From Desulfonatronum thiodismutans (GTDB lineage Bacteria > Desulfobacterota > Desulfovibrionia > Desulfovibrionales > Desulfonatronaceae), in contig NZ_JPIK01000004.1 in NCBI RefSeq assembly GCF_000717475.1, positions 141,841 through 205,840 on the forward strand: a stretch of 64,000 bases of DNA, written 5' to 3'. A model generated the notes under the pieces. That model saw nothing but the letters and a program-made list of their open reading frames with translations, had not been told where the DNA came from and made no database searches. This document shows, piece by piece, positions 51,937 through 61,570 of the stretch. Within the stretch, counting starts at the first letter, position 1, and each line of letters starts with the position of its first letter. The position numbers and the translations under genes are program-made.

Positions 51937-53745
51937 ATGGGTTTTTTCTCCAAGGTAAAAAAATGGTGGTCCACCGAAGAAACGACCGAAGCTGAAGAAT
52001 CGGTGGAACAGCCGGAACCGAAGCCGTCCCCGAAACCATCGGATTCACCGGATTCATTTGAAGCTGTTGAAGAGGTTGTTCCGGCGGACCAAGAGCCGAC
52101 AGCGCCCGCGCGAGAACCGGAGCCGGTCGAGCCTTCTCCGGAACCTGTCGTGGAGGACGCTCCCGAACCGGGACCGGAAGAGGAAGAGGATAAGAAACAA
52201 CCGACGGCTCCGAAGGGCATTCAGCCTTCTCCCTCGGAAACCGTCACGCGAACTGTTCCGGAATCTCTTTCCGAGCCTCGCCAGGAAGCCAGACCTGAGC
52301 CTGTTTCCGGGCCTGTTCCAGGGCCTGTCCCCGAATCCGTTTCCGAGCCTTCTCCGAAACCAGCCCTTGAAAGCGAAGAGCAACCCGATTCCAAGGCTCG
52401 CCCGGGCCTGTTTTCCCGACTTTTTTCCCGTCAGCCCCCCAAACCGACACCAACTCCGACACCAACTCCGGAACCGACCCGGAAGCCGGAAGCCCCAGCC
52501 GCAACCGAGCAGGAAAGACCTTCCGAACCAGGACAAATAACCGAACCTCCCGCATGGCAGGCCCAGGTCATGCAGGCCCTGCGCGGGGCCGAGCCCAAGC
52601 TCAGCGTCTGGCTGGAGCACACCCTGTCCGGGGTGGAGACCATGGGTGACGAGTTGTGGGAACGGTTGCGCTTCCTGTTCCGGGCCCTGGAGGCCCCGGA
52701 GGACGAGGCCGAGCTGTTCATCACCAAGTTCCGGGAATGGCTGGAGGACATGGGCTACGAGCAGGTGGCCGAATTCCGGTCCGAGCTGCAGTACCGGCTG
52801 GCCCTGGCTCTGGAACTGGAAGACGAGGAGGACGAGCGCGACCGCCTCTTCCTGAAGCTCTCCGAGGGCCTGAACAAGACTCGTGAACAGCTCACCAAGC
52901 GCATCGACGCCCTGCTCTCGGCCCATCGCAAGTTCGACGACCCGTTCTGGGAGGAGCTGGAGGAAGTGCTGATCATGGCCGACGTGGGGCACCGCTCCGC
53001 GGTCATGCTCCTGGACCGGCTCAAGGCCCGGGTACGCGGGGAAAACATCAGCGAATCCGAGGCGTTCCGGGAAATGCTGCGCCAGGAACTGGCCGCCATC
53101 TTCCCCGCGCCCAAAGTCGTCGACCTGCCCCAGGGGCCGGAGATCGTCCTCGTGGTGGGCGTGAACGGTGTGGGCAAGACCACGACCATCGCCAAACTGG
53201 CCCACCGCGCCCAGATGCAGGGCCGCAAGGTGCTCGTGGCCGCCGGGGACACCTTCCGGGCCGCGGCCATGGAACAGCTCGCCATCTGGGCCAAGCGCAC
53301 CGGCGCGGACTTCTTCAGCAAGGGCGAAGGCGCGGACCCGGCCGCCGTGGCCTACGAGGCCGTGGACGCGGCGCTGCAAGGCGGTCACGACGTGGTCTTT
53401 CTGGACACCGCGGGCCGGCTGCACACCAAGGTCGATCTGATGGACGAACTGCGCAAGATCAAGCGCGTCCTGGCCAAAAAGCTTCCCGGTGCGCCCCACC
53501 GCAGCCTGCTGGTGGTGGACGCCACCACCGGGCAGAACGCCTTGTCCCAGACCAAACTGTTCAACGAGGCGGTCAGCGTGGACGAGATCATCCTGACCAA
53601 GCTGGACGGCACCTCCAAGGGCGGCATCGTGGTGGCCATCGCCCTGGAGTTCAACATGCCCATCAGCTTCGTGGGGCTGGGCGAGAAAATGGAAGACCTC
53701 CGGCCCTTCAGCGGCGAGGACTTCGCCAAGGCTCTGGTGAACTGA
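51937..53745 (+). CDS. ftsY: FtsY, signal recognition particle receptor GTPase
   Basis: 602 residues. The last 290 form the NG domain: GVNGVGKTTTIAKLAHR (407–423), DTFRAAAMEQL (438–448), DTAGRLHTK near 490 and TKLDGTSKGG near 554. The first 210 are acidic, Pro/Glu/Ser rich with PTPTPTPTPEPT-type repeats; this A region is about twice the usual length. FtsY docks SRP–ribosome complexes at the membrane. The start at 51937 has AGGA upstream and the usual MGFFSKVKKW lipid-binding beginning. Confidence 0.96.
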   Translation: MGFFSKVKKWWSTEETTEAEESVEQPEPKPSPKPSDSPDSFEAVEEVVPADQEPTAPAREPEPVEPSPEPVVEDAPEPGPEEEEDKKQPTAPKGIQPSPSETVTRTVPESLSEPRQEARPEPVSGPVPGPVPESVSEPSPKPALESEEQPDSKARPGLFSRLFSRQPPKPTPTPTPTPEPTRKPEAPAATEQERPSEPGQITEPPAWQAQVMQALRGAEPKLSVWLEHTLSGVETMGDELWERLRFLFRALEAPEDEAELFITKFREWLEDMGYEQVAEFRSELQYRLALALELEDEEDERDRLFLKLSEGLNKTREQLTKRIDALLSAHRKFDDPFWEELEEVLIMADVGHRSAVMLLDRLKARVRGENISESEAFREMLRQELAAIFPAPKVVDLPQGPEIVLVVGVNGVGKTTTIAKLAHRAQMQGRKVLVAAGDTFRAAAMEQLAIWAKRTGADFFSKGEGADPAAVAYEAVDAALQGGHDVVFLDTAGRLHTKVDLMDELRKIKRVLAKKLPGAPHRSLLVVDATTGQNALSQTKLFNEAVSVDEIILTKLDGTSKGGIVVAIALEFNMPISFVGLGEKMEDLRPFSGEDFAKALVN

Positions 53746-53794
53746 ACCAGATACTGACTACTCGGAGGATTCCGCGCATGAACATAGTCCGGAG

Positions 53795-53877
53795 CTGGAT
53801 TCCCGCCTTCGCGGGAATGACCTCTCCGACCATGAGGATTCCAAGCACGTCATACCGGCGAAGGCCGGTATCCAGGT
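53795..53877. repeat. Pair of convergent REP-like hairpins
   Basis: CTGGATTCCCGCCTTCGCGGGAATGAC-type hairpin at about 53795–53821 and the mirrored hairpin with CCGGCGAAGGCCGG at about 53851–53877, arranged tail to tail. The sequence is the same REP type found inside the two MITE copies, but the GTAACT ends and the target duplication are missing, so it is a separate element after ftsY. Confidence 0.8.
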
Positions 53878-53944
53878 CTTTTTATCCAAATTCCGCCAAA
53901 TCCTTTCTCCTTATAAACTGAATCTGTTGCCGCGCTTTCGTCCC

Positions 53945-54721
53945 ATGCTCTCCACTCCCCGCTCCCCATCCGCCCTTTGGCCACTGGCCGTTTCCTGCAT
54001 CCTGCCGGTCTACAACGAAGAAGGCTGCCTGGAAGCGCTTCTCAACGAGCTGACGGCGCAGCTGAACGGACTGGGACGGCCCTCTGAAATCATCTGCGTG
54101 GACGATTGCAGCCGGGACGGCAGCCTGGCCCTGCTGACCCGGCTGCGCACCGACCACCACCGGCTTCGAATCGTCCGGCATACCCGCAACCTGGGCCAGA
54201 GCGCGGCCTTCGCCACCGGGTTCCAGGTCGCCCGGGGCCAAATTCTGATCACCATGGACGCGGACATGCAGCACGACCCGACGGACATCCCCCGGCTGCT
54301 GCGCGCCCTGACCCCGGAAACGGACATGGTTTGCGGCATCCGGGCCAACCGTCGGGACAACTGGATCAAGCGCGTTTCCTCCCGGCTGGCCAACCGGTTC
54401 CGGGACATGGTCTCCGGGGACCGGATCGCGGACGCCGGCTGCACGTTCCGTGCTCTGCGCCGAACCGCCCTGCCGGAGCTCCTGGTGTTCAACGGCATGC
54501 ACCGCTTTTTGCCCACCTTGCTGCGTTGCCGGGGCCTGACCGTGGTCGAGCTGCCCATCAACCACCGTCCCCGGATCAGCGGCGTTTCCAAGTACGGGAT
54601 CGGCAACCGCCTCTGGCGCGGGCTGCTGGACTGCGTCGCCGTGCGCTGGTACGCTCGTCGGGCCATCCCGGCACGGCGCTGGGAGCACGTTCCCAACCCC
54701 GTCTCGCCGCCCCATGACTGA
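53945..54721 (+). CDS. GT2 family glycosyltransferase, DPM1/ArnC-like
   Basis: 258 residues: VSCILPVYNEEGCLEALL, VDDCSRDGSLALL and ITMDADMQHDPTDIP (DxD near 85–89), then INHRPRISGVSKYGIGNR. Such enzymes load a sugar on a lipid carrier. The C-terminal membrane helices of ArnC are absent, as in the soluble DPM1 type. An upstream TTG at 53927 is possible. Eight bases overlap the next membrane gene; with the ArnT-like gene this is a small envelope-modification operon. Confidence 0.88.
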   Translation: MLSTPRSPSALWPLAVSCILPVYNEEGCLEALLNELTAQLNGLGRPSEIICVDDCSRDGSLALLTRLRTDHHRLRIVRHTRNLGQSAAFATGFQVARGQILITMDADMQHDPTDIPRLLRALTPETDMVCGIRANRRDNWIKRVSSRLANRFRDMVSGDRIADAGCTFRALRRTALPELLVFNGMHRFLPTLLRCRGLTVVELPINHRPRISGVSKYGIGNRLWRGLLDCVAVRWYARRAIPARRWEHVPNPVSPPHD

Positions 54722-55499
54722 CCATCGTACCCCAGCCCCCCCCACGAATCAGACCTGCACCCCACCCCTCTCGGAGTCTCTCGAGCCTTCCCTCTCAGGA
54801 GCCGACGCGAAAACGGGACGTGGATTCTGGACCCGCCCACGCTTGGTGGGCCTTGTTCTGATCGGCGTTGTCCTCCTGGGGCTGGTTCTGATGAACGTCA
54901 CGCCGCTGCGCTCCCTGCTGGCCAGGACCGAACTGCTCGGGGCCTGGTTCACGCAGCGCGGCCTTTTTGGAATGGCGCTGTACATCGCCGGAGTGACCCT
55001 CCTGGTCTGCCTGGGCGTTCCCCGGCTGCTGCTCTGCTCCATCGGCGGCATGGCTTTCGGTTTCTGGCAGGGCCTGATATTGACCCAGGCCGGAACAGTG
55101 CTGGGCTTTTACGTTGTCTTCAATCTGGTTCGCCACGCGGGATGGAGCTTTTCCTTTCTCCGCCACCGGCCCAACCTGAACGCCGTTCAAAAACGCATCG
55201 GCAAGGGCGGGGTGATGTCGGTGTTCGGGATGCGGATGATGCCCCTATCCGGCTTCTATTCCACTATCATGATGGGCATGTTGCCCCTTCGACATGCTCA
55301 CTTTCTGCTGGGCACGTTTCTGGGCACCTTTCCCCAGGCCATCCCGGCGACCCTGATCGGTGCCGGGGCCACCCAGGAGACCCTCCAGACCAGCATTGCC
55401 TTCATCGTCGCCGCAGTGATCGCCTTTGTGATCATCTGGTTCGGCATCGACGCCTATCGCCGGAAAATACACCACGCCAACCCGCCATTGACCCCGTAA
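54714..55499 (+). CDS. TVP38/TMEM64-type membrane protein
   Basis: 261 residues with five to six membrane segments; the core VCLGVPRLLLCSIGGMAFGFWQG and GMRMMPLSGFYSTIMMGMLPL is the VTT/SNARE-associated signature of TVP38/DedA relatives, proposed to move lipids across the membrane. It starts inside the end of the glycosyltransferase gene and lies 12 bases before the ArnT-like gene. Confidence 0.88.
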   Translation: MTDHRTPAPPTNQTCTPPLSESLEPSLSGADAKTGRGFWTRPRLVGLVLIGVVLLGLVLMNVTPLRSLLARTELLGAWFTQRGLFGMALYIAGVTLLVCLGVPRLLLCSIGGMAFGFWQGLILTQAGTVLGFYVVFNLVRHAGWSFSFLRHRPNLNAVQKRIGKGGVMSVFGMRMMPLSGFYSTIMMGMLPLRHAHFLLGTFLGTFPQAIPATLIGAGATQETLQTSIAFIVAAVIAFVIIWFGIDAYRRKIHHANPPLTP

Positions 55500-55511
55500 C
55501 CCTCCATCCAT

Positions 55512-57239
55512 ATGACAAAATTTCTCGACGGCCCCTTCGCAGCCACTTTCGGATACCTGATCCTAATCTGCCTCTGCCTGGTGCTGTTCCTGCCGGGCAT
55601 GACCACCCTGCCCCCTTTTGACCGGGACGAAGCCCGTTTCGCCCAGGCTTCCCGGCAAATGTTGGAAGAAGGGGACTACATCCGGATCAAATTCCAGGAA
55701 CAGGATCGCCACAAAAAGCCCGTGGGCATCTACTGGCTCCAGGCCGCCTCGGCCCGTCTGACCAATCCCGAGGTCCTTTGGCCCTATCGTCTGCCGTCCG
55801 TGCTGGGGGCCGTGCTGGCCGTGCTGCTGACCTTTTCCCTGGCCAGACGGGCCCTGGACGTCCGCTTCGCCCTGGCCGCCGCGGCCCTGCTGGCCTGCAC
55901 CATCCTGCTGGTCACCGAGGCTCACCTGGCAAAAACCGACGCCATGCTCCTGGCCTCCATTACGGCCATGCAAGTAGCCCTGGCCCGCTGCTACATCCGC
56001 CCGGCGGACCAGCAGCCGGAACCCTGGCTCTGGCTGTTGTTCTGGGGAGGCATGGGCGGGTCCATCCTGCTCAAGGGTCCGGTGGGGCCGATGATCTCCG
56101 GCCTGACCCTGCTGACCCTGTTCATCGCCGATCGCCGTGCCCCGGAAACAATCACTTACGGACGCTTTGCCTGGCTACGCGGGCTGCGGCCCAAGGCCGG
56201 CCTGCTCCTGACCGCGGCCATGGTCCTGCCCTGGCTTATCGCCGTCAGCCTGGCCACGGACGGCTCCTTCGTCTCCGACGCGGTCACCGGCGACCTGCTG
56301 CCCAAGCTGATTTCCGGCCACGAATCCCACGGCGCTCCTCCGGGGATGTACCTGCTCTTGTTCACCCTGACCTTCTGGCCGGGATCGCTGCTGGCCTGGC
56401 CGGCCCTGGTCCAAACCTGGTCCCTGCGAAAGACGGACCGCTTGGTCCGTTTTCTCTGGGCCTGGATCGTCCCGTCCTGGATCGTCTTTGAGCTGGTACC
56501 CACCAAGCTGCCCCATTACGTTCTGCCCATGTATCCGGCCATCGCCCTGCTCATCGGCGTCTGGCTGGCCACGCTCTCTCAGCGGGCGGCCAATCCCGGC
56601 GTCTCATCCACGACTGCAGGCTCTCCAGGGCGATTCGCGACCTGGATTCCCAGGATCGGCGCCGGGCTGTGGCTGGCCATCGGGGTCGTGCTGGGCATCG
56701 GCTTGATCGTGGCCCCGTTTTACCTGGACAAGGCTCTCTCCTGGTGGGGCGTTCTCGCGGCCCTGATCGTTATGGCCATGACTGCTCTGGCCTGGCGAGC
56801 CTATCGCGAGGGACACATGTTCCGGGTTTGCGGAATTCTCCTGCTGGGCGCGATCCTGGTGTTTCCGGTCATTCTGGGCAAGGGGCTGCCCGAACTGCGC
56901 GGATTCTGGGTCAGCCGGGCCGTGCTGCAAACCGTGGACTCCCTGCGCCAGGAGCATCCGGACCTTCGCGGCCTCGTCGCCTCGACGGGCTTTCAGGAAC
57001 CCAGCCTGGCCTTTCTCCTGGGAACCCCAACCCGGCTGGTCAATCACCTGGACGCCGCGGCCCACCTCCAGGAACATCCTGACGGCTTGGCGCTGGTCGA
57101 ATCCCGCCAGGAGCAGCGCTTTCATGAAGCCGTGGGCAATCTTGGCCTGGACGTGGAACGGCTGGCCATTATTCGCGGTTTCAACTATTCCAAGGGGCAG
57201 TGGGTGACCATCGGTTTTTACGCTACCCCCCGCCAATAA
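55512..57239 (+). CDS. ArnT-like GT83/PMT membrane glycosyltransferase
   Basis: 575 residues, about ten membrane segments. PPFDRDEARFAQASRQMLEEGDY and KKPVGIYWLQAAS are the loop with catalytic acids found in ArnT/Pmt enzymes, which move sugars from polyprenyl phosphate to lipid A or proteins. It pairs with the upstream GT2, which could make its donor. The true acceptor and sugar are unknown. Confidence 0.9.
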   Translation: MTKFLDGPFAATFGYLILICLCLVLFLPGMTTLPPFDRDEARFAQASRQMLEEGDYIRIKFQEQDRHKKPVGIYWLQAASARLTNPEVLWPYRLPSVLGAVLAVLLTFSLARRALDVRFALAAAALLACTILLVTEAHLAKTDAMLLASITAMQVALARCYIRPADQQPEPWLWLLFWGGMGGSILLKGPVGPMISGLTLLTLFIADRRAPETITYGRFAWLRGLRPKAGLLLTAAMVLPWLIAVSLATDGSFVSDAVTGDLLPKLISGHESHGAPPGMYLLLFTLTFWPGSLLAWPALVQTWSLRKTDRLVRFLWAWIVPSWIVFELVPTKLPHYVLPMYPAIALLIGVWLATLSQRAANPGVSSTTAGSPGRFATWIPRIGAGLWLAIGVVLGIGLIVAPFYLDKALSWWGVLAALIVMAMTALAWRAYREGHMFRVCGILLLGAILVFPVILGKGLPELRGFWVSRAVLQTVDSLRQEHPDLRGLVASTGFQEPSLAFLLGTPTRLVNHLDAAAHLQEHPDGLALVESRQEQRFHEAVGNLGLDVERLAIIRGFNYSKGQWVTIGFYATPRQ

Positions 57240-57257
57240 TGATTTCCCAACACACCC

Positions 57258-57935
57258 ATGCGCTACTATCCCATTCTTCTCGATCTGCACGACAAGTACT
57301 GCCTCGTGGTCGGCGTGGGCCAGGTGGGGACGCGCAAGGTCCGCACGCTCCTGTCCTGCGCTCCGGGACGATTGCGGATCGTGGACACCCGCGAACCGGA
57401 GCCCTGCTGGCGCGAACTCATCGAGCAGGGCTTGGTGGAATACCATGTCCGTACGTTTCTTCCGGAGGATCTGGAGGGCTGCTTCCTGGTCATCGCCAGC
57501 ACCAGCGACGAAAACCTGAACTGGCGAATCAGTCGGTTGTGCGCCGAACGAGGGATCCTCTGCAACATCGTGGACCAGCCCGAGAAATGCAGCTTTATTC
57601 TTCCGGCCATGCACTCCCAGGGCGACCTGACCATTGCCGTGTCCACGTCCGGCTCCAGCCCGGCCCTGGCCAAAAAAATCCGCCAGGACCTCGGTGCCTG
57701 CTTCGGACCGGAGTATGCCCGGTTCCTGGCCGTAATGCGCCGCCTGCGCCCGCTGATTCTGGAACTGAACCTGCCCACGTCGGACAATACCGCCCTGTTC
57801 CGGGCCTTGACCCAATCCCAACTGCTGGATGCCGTGCAGTCAGGGGATGACGCCCGAATTCTGGAAGTGTTGCGACGTCATCTCCCCGAAAGCCTGCATC
57901 CTCGCTTGGAGGACGTGATCGGTGAATCTGACTGA
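57258..57935 (+). CDS. Precorrin-2 dehydrogenase / siroheme synthase N-domain (SirC-type)
   Basis: 225 residues: YYPILLDLHDKYCLVVGVGQVGTRKV with the NAD-binding glycine loop, VIASTSDENLN and GDLTIAVSTSGSSPALAKKIRQDL, all typical of the CysG N-terminal half without the methylase. It oxidises precorrin-2 to sirohydrochlorin for siroheme, needed by sulfite reductases, and for the alternative heme pathway. It overlaps the hemX-like gene by 14 bases. Confidence 0.92.
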   Translation: MRYYPILLDLHDKYCLVVGVGQVGTRKVRTLLSCAPGRLRIVDTREPEPCWRELIEQGLVEYHVRTFLPEDLEGCFLVIASTSDENLNWRISRLCAERGILCNIVDQPEKCSFILPAMHSQGDLTIAVSTSGSSPALAKKIRQDLGACFGPEYARFLAVMRRLRPLILELNLPTSDNTALFRALTQSQLLDAVQSGDDARILEVLRRHLPESLHPRLEDVIGESD

Positions 57936-58749
57936 AACCCTCGAACTAGCCGTTCTGGCGCTCTATTTTCTCGGGGCCGTGCTGCATATTCTCGCGGTGC
58001 TGATCCGCGGCCCCCTGCTCCGTTCCGGTGGGCAAATCGCGACCCTGCTCGGCTTCGGCCTGCATACCGCCGACATCGGACTGTATATGGCCCGTTACGG
58101 TGGAGATGCTCTGGGTCACGGTCCGTTTTACTTCAGCCTGATGGCCTGGACCTTGATCATCGTCTCCCTGGTCCTGAACTGGCGGCTACGGATGCACTTT
58201 CTGGCCCTGACCTCCCTGCCCCTGGCTCTTATCGTCTACTCCTTCGCCACGACCCTGCCCAGCATGGAAGTCATCCTTCCGGAAAGCTTCATGGGGCTGT
58301 GGTTCGGGCTGCATATCGGCACCCTGTTCCTGAGCATCTGCCTGCTGGCCATGGCCGCCAGCGCCGGGGCCGTCTATCTGTTCCTGGAAAAGAAAATCAA
58401 GGGCAAGACCAAGATCACCGGCCTGAGCAAGGATCTGCCTTCCCTCTCCCTATTCGACCAGGTCAACGCCTGGGCCGTGAACCTTGGCTTTCCGCTGTTC
58501 ACCGTGGGCCTGCTGTCCGGATTCCTCTGGGCGCACTTCACCTGGGAGCGCTTCTTCTCCTGGGATCCGAAAGAGGTCGCGGCCATCATCGTCTGGCTGC
58601 TCTTCGCCTTTCTCTTTCACCAGCGCCTGGTCAACGGCTGGCGCGGCCGCAAGCCTGCCAAACTGGCCATCTGGATCTTCGCTTTGTCCCTGGTCTCCAT
58701 GCTGGGGATCAACTTTTTCCTCGAGACCCATCACAGCTTTCAACCCTGA
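57922..58749 (+). CDS. CcsA/HemX-type membrane protein
   Basis: 275 residues with eight membrane segments and FFSWDPKEVAAIIVWLLFA near residue 210, the CcsA family motif. GTG start with GGAGG nine bases upstream. In this gene order (before hemA) the protein is usually annotated HemX, which affects the amount of glutamyl-tRNA reductase; a cytochrome c assembly role is the other option, since CcsA and HemX share this fold. Confidence 0.88.
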   Translation: MNLTETLELAVLALYFLGAVLHILAVLIRGPLLRSGGQIATLLGFGLHTADIGLYMARYGGDALGHGPFYFSLMAWTLIIVSLVLNWRLRMHFLALTSLPLALIVYSFATTLPSMEVILPESFMGLWFGLHIGTLFLSICLLAMAASAGAVYLFLEKKIKGKTKITGLSKDLPSLSLFDQVNAWAVNLGFPLFTVGLLSGFLWAHFTWERFFSWDPKEVAAIIVWLLFAFLFHQRLVNGWRGRKPAKLAIWIFALSLVSMLGINFFLETHHSFQP

Positions 58750-58752
58750 GTC

Positions 58753-60087
58753 ATGAATCAATCCATCTGTCTGCTCGGACTCAACCACCGCACCGCCCCG
58801 GTCGAAGTCCGGGAGCGCTATGCCCTGCCCGACGTCGATCCGCGGGACCAAGGGCTGATCGCCGCCGGGTCCGGTGTTAAAGAGGCCATGATCCTTTCCA
58901 CCTGCAACCGGGTGGAACTATTAACCGTTGGCCGTGAAGACAAGGATACGGCCCGGGAAATCCTGCGCTTTTGGGCCGACTGTTGCGGGGGCGACGTCCA
59001 TGAATTGCAGGACCACACCTACACCCACCGTAATCTGGACGCGGTGACCCACCTGTTTTCCGTGGCCTCCAGCCTGGATTCCATGGTCCTGGGCGAACCC
59101 CAGATTCTCGGCCAGCTCAAGCAGGCCTACCGGAGCAGCGTCAAGCAGGGGACCTCCGGCGTGGTCCTGAACCGGCTCCTGCACAAATCCTTCTCCGTGG
59201 CCAAACGGGTGCGCACGGAAACGAAAGTCGCTTCCAACGCGGTTTCCATCAGTTTCGCCGCCGTGGAACTGGCCAAACGCATCTTCGGCGACCTCTCCAA
59301 CCAGACCGCCATGCTCGTGGGAGCCGGAGAAATGGCCGAGCTGGCCGCCACCCACCTGCTCTCCGCCGGGGTCAAACGGATGCTCATCGCCAACCGCACC
59401 CACGCCCGGGGCTGTGAACTGGCCTCCCGCATCAAGGGGGAGGCCGTGCTCTTCGCCGAACTGTTCGAGCGCATGGCCGAAGCGGATATCGTCATCAGTT
59501 CCACCGGCGCGACCCAGACAGTCATCCAACGCCGCGACGTCCAATCCATCATGAAGCGCCGTCGCAACCGGCCGATGTTCTTCATCGACATCGCCGTGCC
59601 CCGAGACATCGACCCGGACGTGAACAACCTGGACAACATCTACCTCTACGACATCGACGACCTGAAGGAAGTGGTGGAGGAAAACCTGAGCCAGCGCAAG
59701 ACCGAAGCGGCCAAGGCCATGGTCATCGTCCAGGAGGAAACGGAAAAATTCGCCTGCTGGCTGCGCTCCCTGGATCTCAAGCCCACTATCCTGGACCTGC
59801 TGGCCGGCGGAGAACGAATCGCTCGAAAGGAACTCAAAAAGACCCTGCGCCGCCTTGGCCCGAAAGCCGACGACCCGGAAGTGAGCCAGGCCCTGGAGAC
59901 CCTGGTACTCTCCCTGGCCCACAAGCTGTATCACCAGCCGTTGGACTTTCTGAAACGCCGCGCCCAGGAAGAGGACGCCGGAGCCCGGTACATCGACGTC
60001 ACCCGCCGGATGTTCAACCTGGACAATGAACCGCCCAGCCCGGACGCCCATCCGGATCGACGCAAACCCAAATCAAGCGAGGAATGA
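58753..60087 (+). CDS. hemA: Glutamyl-tRNA reductase
   Basis: 444 residues; first step of C5 tetrapyrrole synthesis. LLGLNHRTAPVEVRERYA and ILSTCNRVELL with the catalytic Cys near residue 48, MVLGEPQILGQLKQAY near 113, and the NADPH-binding VGAGEMAELAATHL near 190. The C-terminal dimerisation domain is complete. It is three bases after the hemX-like gene. Confidence 0.97.
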   Translation: MNQSICLLGLNHRTAPVEVRERYALPDVDPRDQGLIAAGSGVKEAMILSTCNRVELLTVGREDKDTAREILRFWADCCGGDVHELQDHTYTHRNLDAVTHLFSVASSLDSMVLGEPQILGQLKQAYRSSVKQGTSGVVLNRLLHKSFSVAKRVRTETKVASNAVSISFAAVELAKRIFGDLSNQTAMLVGAGEMAELAATHLLSAGVKRMLIANRTHARGCELASRIKGEAVLFAELFERMAEADIVISSTGATQTVIQRRDVQSIMKRRRNRPMFFIDIAVPRDIDPDVNNLDNIYLYDIDDLKEVVEENLSQRKTEAAKAMVIVQEETEKFACWLRSLDLKPTILDLLAGGERIARKELKKTLRRLGPKADDPEVSQALETLVLSLAHKLYHQPLDFLKRRAQEEDAGARYIDVTRRMFNLDNEPPSPDAHPDRRKPKSSEE

Positions 60088-60129
60088 TTCTTCCAGAGCC
60101 TCGCTGCAAACACCCTTGGAGAAACACCA

Positions 60130-60465
60130 TTGCGCGCCTACCTGATCGATGAACTCAATTCCGCGGACATGCAGAGCCTTTTGGCCTGCCTGGAGGCCAA
60201 AGCAGTGAAGGCTTCCGTGGAGGACATGTACTGGCTGGAAATCCCCGACAACCTCCTTTCCGCGGAACAGCGCGAGCACGCGGCCCAGTGCGGCCCCTTC
60301 GTCTGCTCCCTGGAAACCGGCCCGAACTGGCTGAAAGTGGAACTGCTGATCCGAGGCCGAGGCAAGCTGCGCTGCTCCTGCATCGCCTACGCGGACCAGG
60401 CACAACGGGAGTGGGTACTGGACCAAATCGACGCCATGCTGGCTGAGTCGGACATCCCGGTATAA
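60130..60465 (+). CDS. Small conserved hypothetical protein in the hem operon
   Basis: 111 residues from TTG 60130 with GGAG nine bases before it. Mixed alpha/beta with LDELNSADMQSLLACLE-like start, MYWLEIPDNLLS and a CSCIAYADQAQREWVLDQID end. No membrane segment. I do not recognise a domain; its place between hemA and tilS is a recurring arrangement in Desulfovibrionales, so it is likely expressed. Confidence 0.7.
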   Translation: MRAYLIDELNSADMQSLLACLEAKAVKASVEDMYWLEIPDNLLSAEQREHAAQCGPFVCSLETGPNWLKVELLIRGRGKLRCSCIAYADQAQREWVLDQIDAMLAESDIPV

Positions 60466-60508
60466 GGGCTTTCAAAGGCGCAACCGTCCGGATTTCTTCA
60501 GACACAAT

Positions 60509-61570
60509 ATGCCTTCCTCCGCTCCGCCCACTACCATCCAGGACCTGCCACCCACCTGGGCGCGGTTTTGTCTGGGCATTGAGCGGTTTCTCCTTCACGA
60601 CCTCGTCCTTCCCCTTCGCCATCGCCACCTGTTGCTGGCCTGCTCCGCCGGGAGCGATTCCACGGCCCTGCTGTTGATCCTGCATTGTCTGGCCCCTCGC
60701 CTGGGGCTCACGATCAACGTCGCCCACCTGGACCATGGGCTGCGTCCGGAATCCACCCAAGAGACGGGCCATGTCGCGGAGCTCTGCCGACGTCTCGGCG
60801 TCCGGATCACGGTGGGAAGAAGCAATGTCGCCCGGTACGCCCGGATTACCGGAACCGGCCTGGAGGAAGCCGGACGCACCCTGCGCTATCGCTTTCTCTT
60901 CGGGGTGCGGCGGAAACTCAACGCTGACATGCTGCTCACCGCCCACCATGCCGACGACTTGGCCGAGGATGTGCTGATGCGCCTGGTCCGTGGGACAGGG
61001 TGGCCGGGATTGGCCGGAATGCCATGCTGGGATTCAGCGCGCTTGCTTCTACGCCCACTGCTCTACACACCCAAGCAGGATCTCCGGGATTTTTTAAACG
61101 ACACCGGAGTGTCTTGGTCCGAAGACGTCAGCAACGCGGACCCGAACCACACCCGCAACCGTATTCGCAATGACCTTATCCCCCTGGTGCTCCTTGAGAA
61201 CCCCCGGTTCCTGGAGGCCATCACCCGCCTGCACCGGCAGGGAGAACTGGACAGCGACCTCTTTGCATCCCTGATCACCCCCCTGGTCCCACAGGTTGAC
61301 CAATCCGGTCGCTTTCTGGAATCCTCTTTATTGCGCACCCTGCACCCGGGGTTGCGACTGCGCCTCTACAAAGCCGTCATCGACGACCTCGGGCCAGGCC
61401 AAGCCCTGCACAACTCCCTTTTACGCCTGGACAAGGCCTGGAAAGACCGCCGAAGAGAAGCAACCCTCCAATTCCCGGGCGGCAAGACCGCCATGATCAA
61501 TTCAGCGGGTATCCGCTTCGCCACGTCCCCCACATTCAGCTCACAGGAGACTTCCACCTCATGCGACTGA
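60509..61570 (+). CDS. tilS: tRNA(Ile)-lysidine synthetase TilS
   Basis: 353 residues. PP-loop ACSAGSDSTALL near residue 50 (the usual SGGxDS reads SAGSDS here), VAHLDHGLRPES near 73, EEAGRTLRYRFL near 118, LTAHHADDLAEDVLMRLVRG near 142, and RNRIRNDLIPLV near 215. It converts the wobble C of tRNA-Ile(CAU) to lysidine, an essential step. The end overlaps the cyclase start by 10 bases. It lacks a full TilS C-terminal domain, as do many shorter members. Confidence 0.93.
   Translation: MPSSAPPTTIQDLPPTWARFCLGIERFLLHDLVLPLRHRHLLLACSAGSDSTALLLILHCLAPRLGLTINVAHLDHGLRPESTQETGHVAELCRRLGVRITVGRSNVARYARITGTGLEEAGRTLRYRFLFGVRRKLNADMLLTAHHADDLAEDVLMRLVRGTGWPGLAGMPCWDSARLLLRPLLYTPKQDLRDFLNDTGVSWSEDVSNADPNHTRNRIRNDLIPLVLLENPRFLEAITRLHRQGELDSDLFASLITPLVPQVDQSGRFLESSLLRTLHPGLRLRLYKAVIDDLGPGQALHNSLLRLDKAWKDRRREATLQFPGGKTAMINSAGIRFATSPTFSSQETSTSCD

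Noticed and set aside
52054..53499. 481-codon minus-strand frame opposite ftsY
   Set aside because: Antisense of a certain gene; Gly/Arg/Leu-rich shadow composition.
53795..53877. Third copy of the MITE after ftsY
   Set aside because: Shares only the REP hairpins; lacks the GTAACT ends and an 8-bp duplication.
56604..57821. 405-codon minus-strand frame opposite the ArnT-like and sirC genes
   Set aside because: Spans two genes antisense and has no start signal or domain.
58921..60051. 376-codon minus-strand frame opposite hemA
   Set aside because: Shadow of hemA; runs of G, V, D, H and Q are typical of antisense frames here.
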